Positions 1 through 9,515 of a DNA stretch of 64,000 bases are shown here, one piece after another. The DNA lies in the NCBI GenBank assembly GCA_000155715.1, contig DS990608.1, positions 26,923 to 90,922 of the forward strand. The letters are read 5' to 3'. Each line of letters begins with the position of its first letter. Position 1 is the stretch's first letter. The DNA is from a gamma proteobacterium HTCC5015. GTDB lineage: Bacteria > Pseudomonadota > Gammaproteobacteria > HTCC5015. The notes under the pieces are model-generated. The model saw only the letters and a list, made by a program, of their open reading frames with translations. It ran no database searches and was not told the origin of the DNA. A program made the translations under genes and the position numbers.

Positions 1-233
1 AGAAACTCATCCACAACGTCACCAAAGCGCGGCTTGTCGGCTAGGAATTCGTTGGTGATTTGGTGCACTTCGATGGCGCCGTCGTCAATTTCTCGATCGG
101 GCTGCAAATACATATGCAGTTTATTGCCAGTGAGACGGCGGTTCTCCAGCTCCACACAACCTATTTCAATAATGCGATGTCCTTGCTTGGGATCGAGCCC
201 CGTCGTTTCTGTATCGAGTACAACTTGTCTCAT
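1..233 (-). CDS. dnaQ: DNA polymerase III epsilon subunit (3'-5' proofreading exonuclease), N-terminal part
   Basis: The reading frame begins with an ATG at 231-233 and runs off the left edge of the window, leaving about 77 N-terminal codons. The translation starts MRQVVLDTETTGLDP, which carries the Exo I motif DTETTG with the first two acidic metal ligands of DnaQ-type exonucleases. IIEIGCVELENRRLTG follows, also typical of DnaQ. In the replicase core the epsilon subunit removes misincorporated bases. The gene lies 32 bp downstream of rnhA on the same strand, the familiar rnhA-dnaQ pairing of gammaproteobacteria. Only the end at 233 is biological; the left end is the window edge. Confidence 0.93.
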   Translation of the reverse strand, partial: MRQVVLDTETTGLDPKQGHRIIEIGCVELENRRLTGNKLHMYLQPDREIDDGAIEVHQITNEFLADKPRFGDVVDEF

Positions 234-265
234 CGTCAACCTTTATCTCTCTACGCTTCGTGTTT

Positions 266-703
266 CTACGCTTGGGCGCTTAGTACGCCTCGGTTTGCCA
301 GTTCATCAGCGCGCTCATTCCCTGGATCGCCGCTGTGGCCCTTAACCCAGTGCCACTCTATTTCGTGGCGCTCGCACGCAGCGTCTAGCGCCTGCCATAA
401 ATCGTCATTTTTAACCGGCTTTTTGGCTGCGGTACGCCAACCGTTCTTTTTCCAGTTTGCCAGCCATTGCGTCATTCCCTGTCGCACATAGTTAGAATCT
501 GTATACAGCGCCACGCGACAGGATCGCTTAAGGGCATTTAACCCCTCAATCGCTGCCATCAGCTCCATTCGATTGTTAGTGGTCTCGGCCTCTCCACCAC
601 ACAATTCCTTTTCGTGACCGCCGTAAATTAACAATACCCCCCAGCCACCTGGCCCGGGGTTGCCTTTGCAGGCGCCATCGGTATAGAGCGTTACATCAGT
701 CAT
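266..703 (-). CDS. rnhA: Ribonuclease HI
   Basis: Degrades the RNA strand of RNA-DNA hybrids. The 145-residue protein begins [20 protein letters not shown], with catalytic Asp9 in the TDGA motif. Further conserved elements are the ME pair in [16 protein letters not shown] with a second Asp, the VKGHSG loop and ERADELA with the last Asp. The frame is open further upstream to 766, but those 21 extra residues lack family similarity and lie inside the methyltransferase gene, so the ATG at 701-703 is chosen. It overlaps the end of that gene by 8 bp, suggesting co-translation. It is slightly shorter than E. coli RNase HI (155 residues). Confidence 0.95.
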   Translation of the reverse strand: MTDVTLYTDGACKGNPGPGGWGVLLIYGGHEKELCGGEAETTNNRMELMAAIEGLNALKRSCRVALYTDSNYVRQGMTQWLANWKKNGWRTAAKKPVKNDDLWQALDAACERHEIEWHWVKGHSGDPGNERADELANRGVLSAQA

Positions 704-1418
704 GTCTTTTTTTATCGTGCCAATTGCGCGTGGGACCGGCAACGGCGCCAGCAACCGGTTTTTCAAGGTGAGTGAGTCGTTGTCGAGTCGGCGTCATAGG
801 ATACAGAGGCCGCTTGGCGACGATGATATTCACAGCCCCCATCCGAGGCAATAGCCAAGACATAAATCGCTCATAGGGCCGACAAAGCCGAGATTGATAG
901 ACGCGCTCCAGAGGCGGGGTATGACCGAAGCTGGTGTGATAGTGAATATCGTAGTTGAGCACTTTCAACCAGTCCCTGATGCGGTGAACACTATAAAATC
1001 CCGCTTTCCAGGGGGTCGTTTGAAACCAGCGCATCACCCAGCGCAAAAGCCCCCATAAACTGTAAGGATTAAAGCCGACAATGACGAGGTAGCCAGAACC
1101 CGCTAGCCATTGGTCGGCCATATGCAGAACGCGATGGGGCTCCCGAGCGACATCGAGGGAATACATCAACGTCAAACTATCGAGGCTGCCCCCCGGCAGT
1201 GGGCTGTATTCGCTGCTGCTAAATAGTTCGGCATAACTCATTTGCCGCACATTTCGCTTTACTGGCAAGGCTTTTTCGAGATCGACTTGCAGGTGGTTAA
1301 TGCCCGGCCAAGCCTGTGACAAGTTGGGTAACACCGCCAGCAGCCTAGCTTCTAATTGCTGCCCAACAGGGCTCTGCAGCCAGCGGCCAAGTTCGAAATG
1401 TAGGTCGGTAGTAGGCAT
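696..1418 (-). CDS. YafS-type class I SAM-dependent methyltransferase-like protein
   Basis: This 240-residue protein sits immediately upstream of rnhA, where YafS-family methyltransferases are usually found. The middle matches the second half of a Rossmann methyltransferase: a [17 protein letters not shown] strand-loop, the [21 protein letters not shown] region, and the [11 protein letters not shown] motif characteristic of this family. The N-terminal glycine-rich SAM motif (GxGxG) is not visible, the corresponding stretch reading [12 protein letters not shown] binding may therefore be altered or lost. The substrate is unknown. It is divergent from mltD, with a short shared promoter region at about 1419-1536. 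Confidence 0.8.
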   Translation of the reverse strand: MPTTDLHFELGRWLQSPVGQQLEARLLAVLPNLSQAWPGINHLQVDLEKALPVKRNVRQMSYAELFSSSEYSPLPGGSLDSLTLMYSLDVAREPHRVLHMADQWLAGSGYLVIVGFNPYSLWGLLRWVMRWFQTTPWKAGFYSVHRIRDWLKVLNYDIHYHTSFGHTPPLERVYQSRLCRPYERFMSWLLPRMGAVNIIVAKRPLYPMTPTRQRLTHLEKPVAGAVAGPTRNWHDKKRHD

Positions 1419-1536
1419 GTCTGCATACTAATTCACCCCCTAGGACAGCGCCACCGATATGTTGTTAATTACCCAGAGCCATCGTATAGTTCGACACCGT
1501 TTTTCCCCATATTGCCATTGGCTTTGTTCGGTCTTT

Positions 1537-3153
1537 ATGTTGTTTCGTACTGTTTTAGTGCTGTTTTGCTGCATTTCTCTACTCAGCGCTTGCCAAAACA
1601 ATCCTGCCAGCCCCGCCGATTCGGCGTCTAGCGAGCCCTACCCCAGCACTAAAAAAACCGTAAATGCCGCAAATAACGCGGCCGAAATGACTTCCTCTGC
1701 CAGTGAGCCACAATCCAATGAAAGCACTGATGCTACAGTGCCAAAAGCAAATGCCAATATTTGGCAACGGATCAAAGACGGTTTTGAACTGCCCCTTTCC
1801 AAGCATCCGCGCACAGAGGCGCAACTCAACTGGTACCTAAACCATCCAAGCTATATGGAGCGGGTCTGTGAGCGTGCTCGCCCTTTTCTTTTTGATATCG
1901 TCGAAGTGCTCGACCAGCGCAATATGCCAATGGAGTTGGCATTATTGCCCATCGTAGAGAGCGCATTTCAAAGCTATGCCTACTCTCATGGCCAAGCGGC
2001 TGGCCTGTGGCAGTTTATCCCCTCCACGGGGCAACAGATGGGGCTCGATCAAAACTGGTGGTACGACGGACGCCGCGACCCCTATGCTGCCACTCGCGCT
2101 GCTGCCGACTATTTGCAACGTCTCAATAATATGCTTGACGGCGACTGGTTGCACAGTTTGGCGGCTTACAACGCGGGGCCAGGCAATGTGCGCAAGGCCA
2201 TTCGCCGTAACGAGCGCCGCAATCGACCGACCGATTTCTGGAGCTTGAGCTTACCGCGCGAAACCCGTGCCTACGTGCCTAAGTTATTGGCTCTGCAGAG
2301 GCTTGTAGACAACGCCGATCAATATGGAATCACGCTCTGTGACATTCCCAATGAACCCGCTGTTCAGCGTGTAGAGATCAAGGACCAACTCGATCTGACG
2401 ATTGCCGCTGAACTCGCGGCAATGAGTGTCGATGACATCTACCAGCTCAATCCCGGCTTTAATCGCTGGGCGACTGCACCCAATGGTCCTCACTACTTAT
2501 TGCTGCCCCAAGATCGCGCTGAGCATTTTTTGGCAGCAGAACAGTCACTGCCTGACAGCCAGCGACTTCGCTGGCGCCAGCACGTGGTAAAGTCTGGGGA
2601 TACCATCAGCGAGATCGCTCAGCGATACCACACAACAAGCCACGAGATTCGTCAAAATAACGGCTTGCGCGGTAACACAATACGCGTTGGGCAGCGCCTG
2701 CGTATTCCAACGGCTGCAGCCGAAAAACAGCAGTACACCCTTAGCTCGCAACAGCAACAAGCCAAGCGCCTATCCAATCCTCAACACCAAACCTATCGCG
2801 TCCGATCGGGAGACAGCTGGTGGACGATCTCGCGCCGTTTCAACGTGAGCACAAGAGAGCTGGCTCGCTGGAATGGAAAATCGCCTTTAGATACTTTGCA
2901 TGTTGGACAAAAGGTGGTCATTAAAAAGTCGCAGCCCAGTGCTAGCGCAGTGGCGTCGTCTCGCCTGCCACTACAGAAGGTTTACTATCCAGTGCGCCGA
3001 GGCGACTCTTTTTCCACTATCGCGAGTAAATTCAATGTGGCTTTAAGCCAGCTTCGGCGCTGGAACCCAACGGCTAATCGTCAAAAATACCTGCAGCCAG
3101 GGCAAAAACTGTTGATTTATGTCGATGTCACAAAACAGGCCAATCGTCGCTAG
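1537..3153 (+). CDS. mltD: Membrane-bound lytic murein transglycosylase D, lipoprotein with three LysM domains
   Basis: Cleaves the MurNAc-GlcNAc bond of peptidoglycan to give 1,6-anhydro ends, acting from the periplasmic face of the outer membrane. Starting at the ATG at 1537 the protein has a 19-residue signal ending in a lipobox LLSAC. The frame opens at 1459, but that start would give an unusually long signal. The GH23 domain includes the catalytic Glu in LLPIVESAF, then AAGLWQFIPSTGQQMG and AAYNAGPGNV. Three C-terminal LysM repeats follow (HVVKSGDTISEIA, YRVRSGDSWWTIS, YPVRRGDSFSTIA), one more than E. coli MltD. The usual gloB neighbour is absent. Confidence 0.93.
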   Translation: MLFRTVLVLFCCISLLSACQNNPASPADSASSEPYPSTKKTVNAANNAAEMTSSASEPQSNESTDATVPKANANIWQRIKDGFELPLSKHPRTEAQLNWYLNHPSYMERVCERARPFLFDIVEVLDQRNMPMELALLPIVESAFQSYAYSHGQAAGLWQFIPSTGQQMGLDQNWWYDGRRDPYAATRAAADYLQRLNNMLDGDWLHSLAAYNAGPGNVRKAIRRNERRNRPTDFWSLSLPRETRAYVPKLLALQRLVDNADQYGITLCDIPNEPAVQRVEIKDQLDLTIAAELAAMSVDDIYQLNPGFNRWATAPNGPHYLLLPQDRAEHFLAAEQSLPDSQRLRWRQHVVKSGDTISEIAQRYHTTSHEIRQNNGLRGNTIRVGQRLRIPTAAAEKQQYTLSSQQQQAKRLSNPQHQTYRVRSGDSWWTISRRFNVSTRELARWNGKSPLDTLHVGQKVVIKKSQPSASAVASSRLPLQKVYYPVRRGDSFSTIASKFNVALSQLRRWNPTANRQKYLQPGQKLLIYVDVTKQANRR

Positions 3154-3230
3154 TAGATATTGTTTTTTACATCGCCAACGCGGCACAATAGCGACTCGGC
3201 TTATCGATTACCGACAACGGGCTAAGGACA

Positions 3231-4283
3231 ATGGGCAACACCGTTACAAGCAAACAATTGTTGAAACTTGTGCCACTCGAAGGCATTAACCCCGAAAACC
3301 TTCAAGAACTCGCTAGCAAAGCAGAGATCTTGAGACTCGGTCTCGGGAAGATGGTGTTCAAGCGTGGAGATCAAGAGAAAAAGCACATCTATGTGCTAGA
3401 AGGTACCGTCGAGCTAATCGACGAGCTCAATCGCTCCATGGATCGTATCAGCGCCGAGGACGCCAAGGCCAAGCATCCCATCGACCCGCCACTGCCCCGC
3501 CGCTACAGCTGCCGCGTCATCGAGCCAGCGACAATACTCAGTATCGACAGCAATTTGCTCGACATAATGCTGACCTGGGACCAAACAGGCACTTACCAAG
3601 TAGAAGAAACTCAGGAAGGTGAAGACGGCCAAGAGGAGTGGATGAACCAGATTTTGCAATGCAAAGCTTTCCACAGCATACCTCCAACCAATATTCAGGC
3701 CATGTTCATGTGTATGGAGCATGTGGACGTCATGCCCGGCGACGAAGTGATTAAACAGGGAGAAGAAGGGGATTATTTCTATGTTATTAAGAAAGGACGT
3801 GCTCTAGTCACTCGTGCGACAGAGAAAAACCCCAAAGGCATTAAACTCGCCGAGCTTCAAGCGGGTGACAGCTTTGGTGAAGAGGCGCTGATTTCCGACA
3901 ACAAGCGCAATGCGACAATTACCATGCTAAAAAAGGGCAGCTTGGCACGATTGTCGAAAAATAATTTCATTGAGTTACTGAATGAGCCTATGCAGAACTG
4001 GCTTGAACTGTCTGAAGCTCAGCCCTTGGTGGATTCGGGAGAAGCCACTTTACTCGATGTGCGCTTGCCCGCTGAGTTCCAGCAATCCAGTATTGAAGGC
4101 AGTACCAATTTGCCCATGATTTTCTTGCGAATGAAGCACAAACAACTTGATGCCAGCAAAAAAATCATTGTCTGCTGCGATACGGGGCGACGCAGTTCGG
4201 CAGCGGCTTATATATTGGCCGAGCGAGGCTTTGATACTTATGTGCTCAAAGGCGGTATCAATGCCGCTCTAAGCGACGCCTAA
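3231..4283 (+). CDS. Cyclic nucleotide-binding protein fused to a rhodanese domain
   Basis: A 350-residue soluble protein. Residues about 15-120 form a diverged cNMP-binding-like barrel (KMVFKRGDQEKKHIYVLEG). Residues about 140-255 are a second barrel with a well-preserved phosphate-binding cassette, FGEEALISDNKRNATI, including the Glu and Arg that hold the ligand in CRP/PKA-type domains, so cAMP or cGMP binding is plausible. Residues about 265-345 are a rhodanese domain with LLDVRLPAEF and active-site loop CCDTGRRSS with its Cys. There is no DNA-binding domain. It converges with the HD-GYP gene (8 bp between stops) and lies beside a kinase/phosphatase cassette. The readout is unknown. Confidence 0.85.
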   Translation: MGNTVTSKQLLKLVPLEGINPENLQELASKAEILRLGLGKMVFKRGDQEKKHIYVLEGTVELIDELNRSMDRISAEDAKAKHPIDPPLPRRYSCRVIEPATILSIDSNLLDIMLTWDQTGTYQVEETQEGEDGQEEWMNQILQCKAFHSIPPTNIQAMFMCMEHVDVMPGDEVIKQGEEGDYFYVIKKGRALVTRATEKNPKGIKLAELQAGDSFGEEALISDNKRNATITMLKKGSLARLSKNNFIELLNEPMQNWLELSEAQPLVDSGEATLLDVRLPAEFQQSSIEGSTNLPMIFLRMKHKQLDASKKIIVCCDTGRRSSAAAYILAERGFDTYVLKGGINAALSDA

Positions 4284-4291
4284 CCCCGAAC

Positions 4292-5878
4292 CTAGTGTGT
4301 TTGGGGCGGCTTCACACCGGGTACTTGGCTCCAATCCACTTCTTCGACCTGCGACTCGTGCATATATCGGTTGGCATAGTCTTGATAGACTTTTTCTTGA
4401 ATAAACACATCGAGAATATCGGGATCGATATGATCATCCTTTTTCATAAAGCCTAAGATTTTCAGGCACTCCGTCAGTGTTTTACCCTGCTTGTAAGGAC
4501 GATCTCGAGCCGAGAGTGCCTCAAAAATATCGGCAATTGCCATCAATCGAGCGGGCACCGACATCTCCTCTTTCTTCAAACCTTTGGGGTACCCAGTGCC
4601 GTCCATTTTTTCGTGGTGGCCACCCGCGTATTCGGGAACGCGCTGCAAGTGCTTTGGAAATGGGAGAGCCTCAAGCATGTTAATCGTGGCCACCATATGA
4701 TTGTTAATAATCGTGCGCTCTTCAGGCGTCAAAGTCCCTTTGGGGATCGTTAAATTGTAAACCTCTTCATCCGTCAGAAACGGCACGGACTCCCCGTCGG
4801 GGTTTGTCCATTGAGTTTTGGCAATTTGCCGCACTCTGTCTTGATGCGCTTCGGTCATAAACTCACCACCAATATTAGAGACGCGCAAAAAATCGCGATC
4901 GTCATCAATTTGAGCGAGCTTTTCTCGATAAGCCGATTCATCGCCCTGCCCTTTGGCACACTGTTTGAGGTATTCAATTTCACAATCTCTGCGCAGCACC
5001 TCAAAACGCGTGTCTATCAGCTCGATGCGGTCAAACACAGTCTCTAATTTGGTGGCCTTGTCCATAACGGACTCGGGCGAAGTGACTTTGCCGCAGTCGT
5101 GCAGCCAGGCCGCCGTCTGTAACTCGTAGCGATCCTTCTCAGACATTGAGAAATCCGCCAGCGGGCCTTCTTGTACGCGATCACAGGCCTCGGCCAACAT
5201 CATTGTCAACACGGGAATTCGGCGACAATGTGAACCGGTGTAGGGCGACTTTTGGTCAATCGCCGTAGCGATCATTTGCGTAAAGGCTTCGAAGAGGTGT
5301 TGCAACTCGTCGATAAGACGCTGGTTGGTGAGTGCGACCGCGGCTTGCGAGGCCAGAGAAGCCGCTAGAGATTGCGCCTCTTCTCCAAAGGGAATAACGG
5401 CATCCCGCGCATCGCAGGCATTGATGAGCTGCAACACACCAATGATCTGATCTTCGTGGTTAGTCAATGGGATGGTTAAAATAGATTGGGTGCGATAGCC
5501 GGTCTCGCGATCAAAGGCACGAGTCCCAGTGAAATCGTAATTTTCCGTTTCATAGGCGTCATCAATATTAATGACGCGTTTTTCATTAACAGCACAAGCG
5601 ACGATGTTGGCCCGATTGAGGTCTCCATCACTTGTCAAAGGAATTTCGGGAAAACTGATGGGGGTATCGGAAGTGCCTCCCATGCGTATGCCCAGAGAGT
5701 CCGTGGCAATCACTTCAAATCGCAGTGTGTTGTCCTCGGTCACTGTATAAAGTGAGCCGCCGTCGGCGTGTGTTAGCTCCTTGGCACCGTTTAGAATTTG
5801 CTCTAAAAGCGCGTTCAAATCCTTTTCGGCGGAAAGCGCAATACCAATTTCGTTGAGGCGTTGAATTTTTGCGGTCAT
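4292..5878 (-). CDS. GAF and HD-GYP domain protein, probable c-di-GMP phosphodiesterase
   Basis: The 528-residue cytoplasmic protein has an N-terminal GAF sensor domain (about 1-180, with TIPLTNHEDQIIGVLQLINA) and a C-terminal HD-GYP domain. The metal-site signatures are intact: YTGSHCRRIPVLT, the HD pair in AAWLHDCGK, and GGHHEKMDGTGYPKGL with the GYP motif. Proteins of this family hydrolyse c-di-GMP. An insertion of roughly 100-120 residues rich in charged residues separates the HD and HHE motifs, longer than in minimal HD-GYP domains. There is no membrane segment. It is divergent from the CHASE2 kinase with a 117-bp spacer. Confidence 0.88.
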   Translation of the reverse strand: MTAKIQRLNEIGIALSAEKDLNALLEQILNGAKELTHADGGSLYTVTEDNTLRFEVIATDSLGIRMGGTSDTPISFPEIPLTSDGDLNRANIVACAVNEKRVINIDDAYETENYDFTGTRAFDRETGYRTQSILTIPLTNHEDQIIGVLQLINACDARDAVIPFGEEAQSLAASLASQAAVALTNQRLIDELQHLFEAFTQMIATAIDQKSPYTGSHCRRIPVLTMMLAEACDRVQEGPLADFSMSEKDRYELQTAAWLHDCGKVTSPESVMDKATKLETVFDRIELIDTRFEVLRRDCEIEYLKQCAKGQGDESAYREKLAQIDDDRDFLRVSNIGGEFMTEAHQDRVRQIAKTQWTNPDGESVPFLTDEEVYNLTIPKGTLTPEERTIINNHMVATINMLEALPFPKHLQRVPEYAGGHHEKMDGTGYPKGLKKEEMSVPARLMAIADIFEALSARDRPYKQGKTLTECLKILGFMKKDDHIDPDILDVFIQEKVYQDYANRYMHESQVEEVDWSQVPGVKPPQTH

Positions 5879-5995
5879 AGAGGCGAAATAATCGAGGCGT
5901 TAATTACACAAACATTAGCATGAATTGGCTAATACAGCTTGCTATGGATACTTGTTGAAGTATTATCAAATGTACAAAAAAACGGACTCAAGGCA

Positions 5996-8665
5996 ATGAA
6001 ATCTAACTTCTGGAAGCGCGACTGGTTCACAGCACTCGTCATCGTACTTTTTGTCTGCCTCTTTAGGCAATTTTTTCAAGGCATCGAAATGGCCGCCTAC
6101 GATTGGGGCGTTCGCTCAGCAAACGCTGATCCCAGCGATCAAGTAGCCGTCGTCGCCATTGATGAAAACAGCATTGCCAATATTGGGCGCTGGCCTTGGC
6201 CACGGGCTCAGCAAGCGGAGATCATCAATTATCTGTCGCAGGGCAACCCCGACACGATCGCCTATCTCCCACTCTTTTCCGAGGCTCAGGTGGATCCGGG
6301 CCAAAGTTATATTTCGGCCCTGCTCAATTTTTTTGAGCAATCCAGCTTAAACGAACTCAGTTTGCTCAATGCCGAAAGCGCGATGTCTGAAGAAGCGGCA
6401 CTCGAAGGCGACACGTCTCTAGCCAACGGAGCACCAGAGAGTTCACTTAGCAGCGACGAGCAGGATTTATTGGCCTTTCCCCTCGTGCGCCAAGCAGCCC
6501 AAGATGCCGAGCAAATGCTGATTACACTTTACGAGGCCGAGCAGGCACTCGATGCCGACTTACAGCTATCTAGCGCCTTTGAAGCCGCCAACAATGTGGT
6601 CACGCCCCTTTTATTCACGCGCATGGGCTCCCAGTTTCAAAACAATAAATCCGCCACTCCCATGCCTGAGTCCGTGGCTGCACAAGCGCTCTCCAAGCCA
6701 GTAGATCGCATCAATGCTGCGCAAAATGGTCTATTGCCGCCCCTTGCCGTTGAGGCAGCACTACCCATCGCGGCTTACCGAGACAGCGCCGTGGGCTTGG
6801 GCCACATCAACACTTGGCAGGACCCTTCAGATGGCGTCGTCCGCTCCGACCAACTCGTTATTCAGTACGGCGACGCATTTTATCCCTCTTATGCATTGGC
6901 CATTGCCAGTGCTTATTTAGAGCTCCAACCCAAAGATTTACAAATTCAGTTGGGCGAAGGCTTAAAACTTGGCAATTTGTTTATTGGAACCGATCCACGT
7001 TTGCGCATGCGCAATTTTTACTACAGCGGCGACAATGGCAACGCCTTTAGCGTCGATTCTTTATACGACTTAATTGCAGGTCATGTACCCGTCGACAAAT
7101 ACGAGGGCAAAATTGTCCTCGTCGGGCCGACGGCGGCCGGCGTCGGATCATCACAAGTAACGCCTATTTCTTCGATAACCTCCCCAGTACTCATGCTCGC
7201 ACATACTGTGTCGAGTATTTTACAGGAGGATTTTTACACTCAACCCGCTTGGGCGCCTCTCGCTTCATTCGGCGTTCTACTTCTAGCTGCACTGTACTTG
7301 ATGCTAGCACTGCCTCGGTTAAAGGCATTTACCGGCGCCCTAGTGACAGGTGGATTGGTACTCGGCATTGTCGCCAGCCACCACTTGGCGCTGACTCAAG
7401 GGCGGCTCTGGATCGAGTTGATGCTTCCCGTCTGCCTGTTGCTCATTGGCTACCTCATATTGACCACCAAGCGCTTTCTCGTCACCGAACGCGGCAAAAT
7501 GCGCTCTGATTTGGATAATGCTGAAACTAATCGCATGCTCGGACTGGCCTTCCAAGGTCAGGGCCAATTAGACATGGCGTTTGAAAAATTCCGCAAGTGC
7601 CCAATGGATAATTCGCTGATGGAAGTGCTTTACAACTTGGCCTTGGACTACGAGCGCAAGCGCCAGTTCGCCAAAGCCGTCAATGTCTATCAGCATATTG
7701 CCGATCACGACGCTCAATTCCGCGATGTACAGCAGCGACTCGATCGCGGCAAGAAAATGGAAGAGACCATCGTGCTCGGTGGCGGTTCGGGTGGCGGTGC
7801 CGCCGCTACGATGATGATGGAAGGCGATGGCGTACAAAAACCCATGCTGGGGCGCTATGAAATTCAAAAAGAGCTCGGCAAAGGCGCAATGGGTGTGGTG
7901 TATTTGGGAGAAGACCCCAAAATTAGCCGTACAGTCGCTATTAAAACCATGGCCTTGTCCCAGGAGTTTGACGAAGACGAGCTAGACGACGTCAAGGCGC
8001 GTTTTTTCCGCGAAGCCGAGACTGCGGGCCGCTTAAATCACCCTAATATCGTTACCATTTACGATGCGGGCGATGAACACGACCTCGCCTACATCGCCAT
8101 GGAATTTTTAAGCGGCAAAGATCTCGTACCCTACACCAAGCAGGGGCAGTTATTACCACTTGCAACGAGCCTCGATATTGTCGCCCAGTGTGCCGACGCC
8201 CTTAATTACGCCCATGGGCACAACGTGGTTCACCGCGATATTAAACCCGCCAACATTATGTACGACCCCGAAAAAGGCTCGGTTAAAGTCACGGACTTTG
8301 GCATTGCCCGCATTACTGATGCCAGCAAAACCAAAACAGGCGTTGTGCTAGGCACACCTTCTTATATGTCGCCCGAACAGCTGGCGGGGAAAAAAGTGGA
8401 TGGACGCTCCGATTTATTCTCTTTGGGTGTCATGCTCTATCAGATGGCGGTTGGGGAACTGCCATTTAAAGCGGATTCAATGGCGACACTCATGTTCAAA
8501 ATTGCCAACGACCCCACACCGGACCCGCGTTCAGTCGACAGCAACCTCCCCCAAGACGTCGCCGACATTATCGCAAAAGCGCTTGAGAAGGATCCCGATC
8601 AGCGCTACGCCAGCGGCGCAGACATGGTTGCAGATCTACGCCAAAGCCTCGCGAGTCTAAGCTAA
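5996..8665 (+). CDS. CHASE2-domain transmembrane serine/threonine protein kinase
   Basis: An 889-residue membrane kinase. The ATG at 5996 is chosen because the next residues (MKSNFWKRDWFTALVIVLFV) form the first membrane segment; the frame opens at 5939. Residues about 30-385 are an extracytoplasmic CHASE2 sensor (AIDENSIANIGRWPWPRAQQ), followed by about three membrane helices, a TPR-like segment (QGQGQLDMAFEKFRKC) and a Gly-rich linker. The kinase spans about 617-880: P-loop GKGAMGVV, Lys650 in VAIKTM, HRDIKPAN with Asp748, DFG at Asp767 and GTPSYMSPEQ. All catalytic elements are present, so it should be active. PP2C and FHA genes follow directly. Confidence 0.92.
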   Translation: MKSNFWKRDWFTALVIVLFVCLFRQFFQGIEMAAYDWGVRSANADPSDQVAVVAIDENSIANIGRWPWPRAQQAEIINYLSQGNPDTIAYLPLFSEAQVDPGQSYISALLNFFEQSSLNELSLLNAESAMSEEAALEGDTSLANGAPESSLSSDEQDLLAFPLVRQAAQDAEQMLITLYEAEQALDADLQLSSAFEAANNVVTPLLFTRMGSQFQNNKSATPMPESVAAQALSKPVDRINAAQNGLLPPLAVEAALPIAAYRDSAVGLGHINTWQDPSDGVVRSDQLVIQYGDAFYPSYALAIASAYLELQPKDLQIQLGEGLKLGNLFIGTDPRLRMRNFYYSGDNGNAFSVDSLYDLIAGHVPVDKYEGKIVLVGPTAAGVGSSQVTPISSITSPVLMLAHTVSSILQEDFYTQPAWAPLASFGVLLLAALYLMLALPRLKAFTGALVTGGLVLGIVASHHLALTQGRLWIELMLPVCLLLIGYLILTTKRFLVTERGKMRSDLDNAETNRMLGLAFQGQGQLDMAFEKFRKCPMDNSLMEVLYNLALDYERKRQFAKAVNVYQHIADHDAQFRDVQQRLDRGKKMEETIVLGGGSGGGAAATMMMEGDGVQKPMLGRYEIQKELGKGAMGVVYLGEDPKISRTVAIKTMALSQEFDEDELDDVKARFFREAETAGRLNHPNIVTIYDAGDEHDLAYIAMEFLSGKDLVPYTKQGQLLPLATSLDIVAQCADALNYAHGHNVVHRDIKPANIMYDPEKGSVKVTDFGIARITDASKTKTGVVLGTPSYMSPEQLAGKKVDGRSDLFSLGVMLYQMAVGELPFKADSMATLMFKIANDPTPDPRSVDSNLPQDVADIIAKALEKDPDQRYASGADMVADLRQSLASLS

Positions 8666-8668
8666 ACA

Positions 8669-9496
8669 ATGGCGCTGACTGACGACCTTGAAATGGTGGC
8701 ACTCTCGGACACCGGTGTGACCCGAGAGCACAACGAGGACAGCGTTTATGTCGAAACGGAACTGAGACTCGCCGTCCTCGCTGATGGGATGGGCGGCTAT
8801 AAAGCGGGGGAAGTTGCCAGCGCGCTGACAGTTAATACTATTATCAGTGAATTGACAGAAGCTCAGGACAACGACTTTCAAGAACATCTAGAGAACGAGC
8901 TAGGGCTCAGCCCCCAAGCAAGCGCCTTAGAAGCCGCTATTCAAGCCTCTAATAGCTTGGTTTACCGCACACAGAAAAACAATGAAGAGTGTCAAGGCAT
9001 GGGCACGACCGTTGTGGCCGCCCTCTTCTACGATGACGGTCTAGCGGTTGCCCATACAGGTGACTCCCGCTTGTATCGCGTTCGAGAAGGTCAACTTGAG
9101 CAATTGACAACGGATCACACGCTACTACAGGAACTGATTGAACGGGGTTTTTATACACCGGAAGAGGCGCGTGAATCACTCAATAAAAATTTAGTCACCC
9201 GCGCACTGGGGATTGACCCCAAGGTCGCTGTCGATGTCCATCAAGAGCTGGCAAGCCCCGACGATATCTATCTGCTGTGCTCAGATGGGCTCAACGATAT
9301 GATCGAAGACGCCGAGATCCTCTTAACCCTCCAAGAATTTAGTGCTAACCTTGGTCGGGCAGCGCAGGAGTTGATCAATCGTGCGAATGCAAACGGGGGA
9401 AAAGACAACGTCTCAGTTGCGCTGGTTAAAGTGCCCGAAACCAGTAAGGCGCAACGAGGTTGGCTCACAAAAGTAAGTAATTGGTTTTTTAACTGA
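8669..9496 (+). CDS. PP2C-family protein serine/threonine phosphatase
   Basis: A 275-residue metal-dependent phosphatase. Signature motifs are all visible: SDTGVTREHNEDS, LADGMGGYKAGEVAS, GMGTTVVAAL, AHTGDSRLY, LLCSDGLNDM and GGKDNVSVALV, giving the Asp ligands of the two-metal centre. The ATG lies 3 bp after the kinase stop codon, so the two are almost certainly co-transcribed. The obvious inferred role is to reverse phosphorylation by the CHASE2 kinase upstream. There is no signal peptide or membrane segment. Confidence 0.94.
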   Translation: MALTDDLEMVALSDTGVTREHNEDSVYVETELRLAVLADGMGGYKAGEVASALTVNTIISELTEAQDNDFQEHLENELGLSPQASALEAAIQASNSLVYRTQKNNEECQGMGTTVVAALFYDDGLAVAHTGDSRLYRVREGQLEQLTTDHTLLQELIERGFYTPEEARESLNKNLVTRALGIDPKVAVDVHQELASPDDIYLLCSDGLNDMIEDAEILLTLQEFSANLGRAAQELINRANANGGKDNVSVALVKVPETSKAQRGWLTKVSNWFFN

Positions 9497-9515
9497 CCCA
9501 GATTAGGGAAAAATA

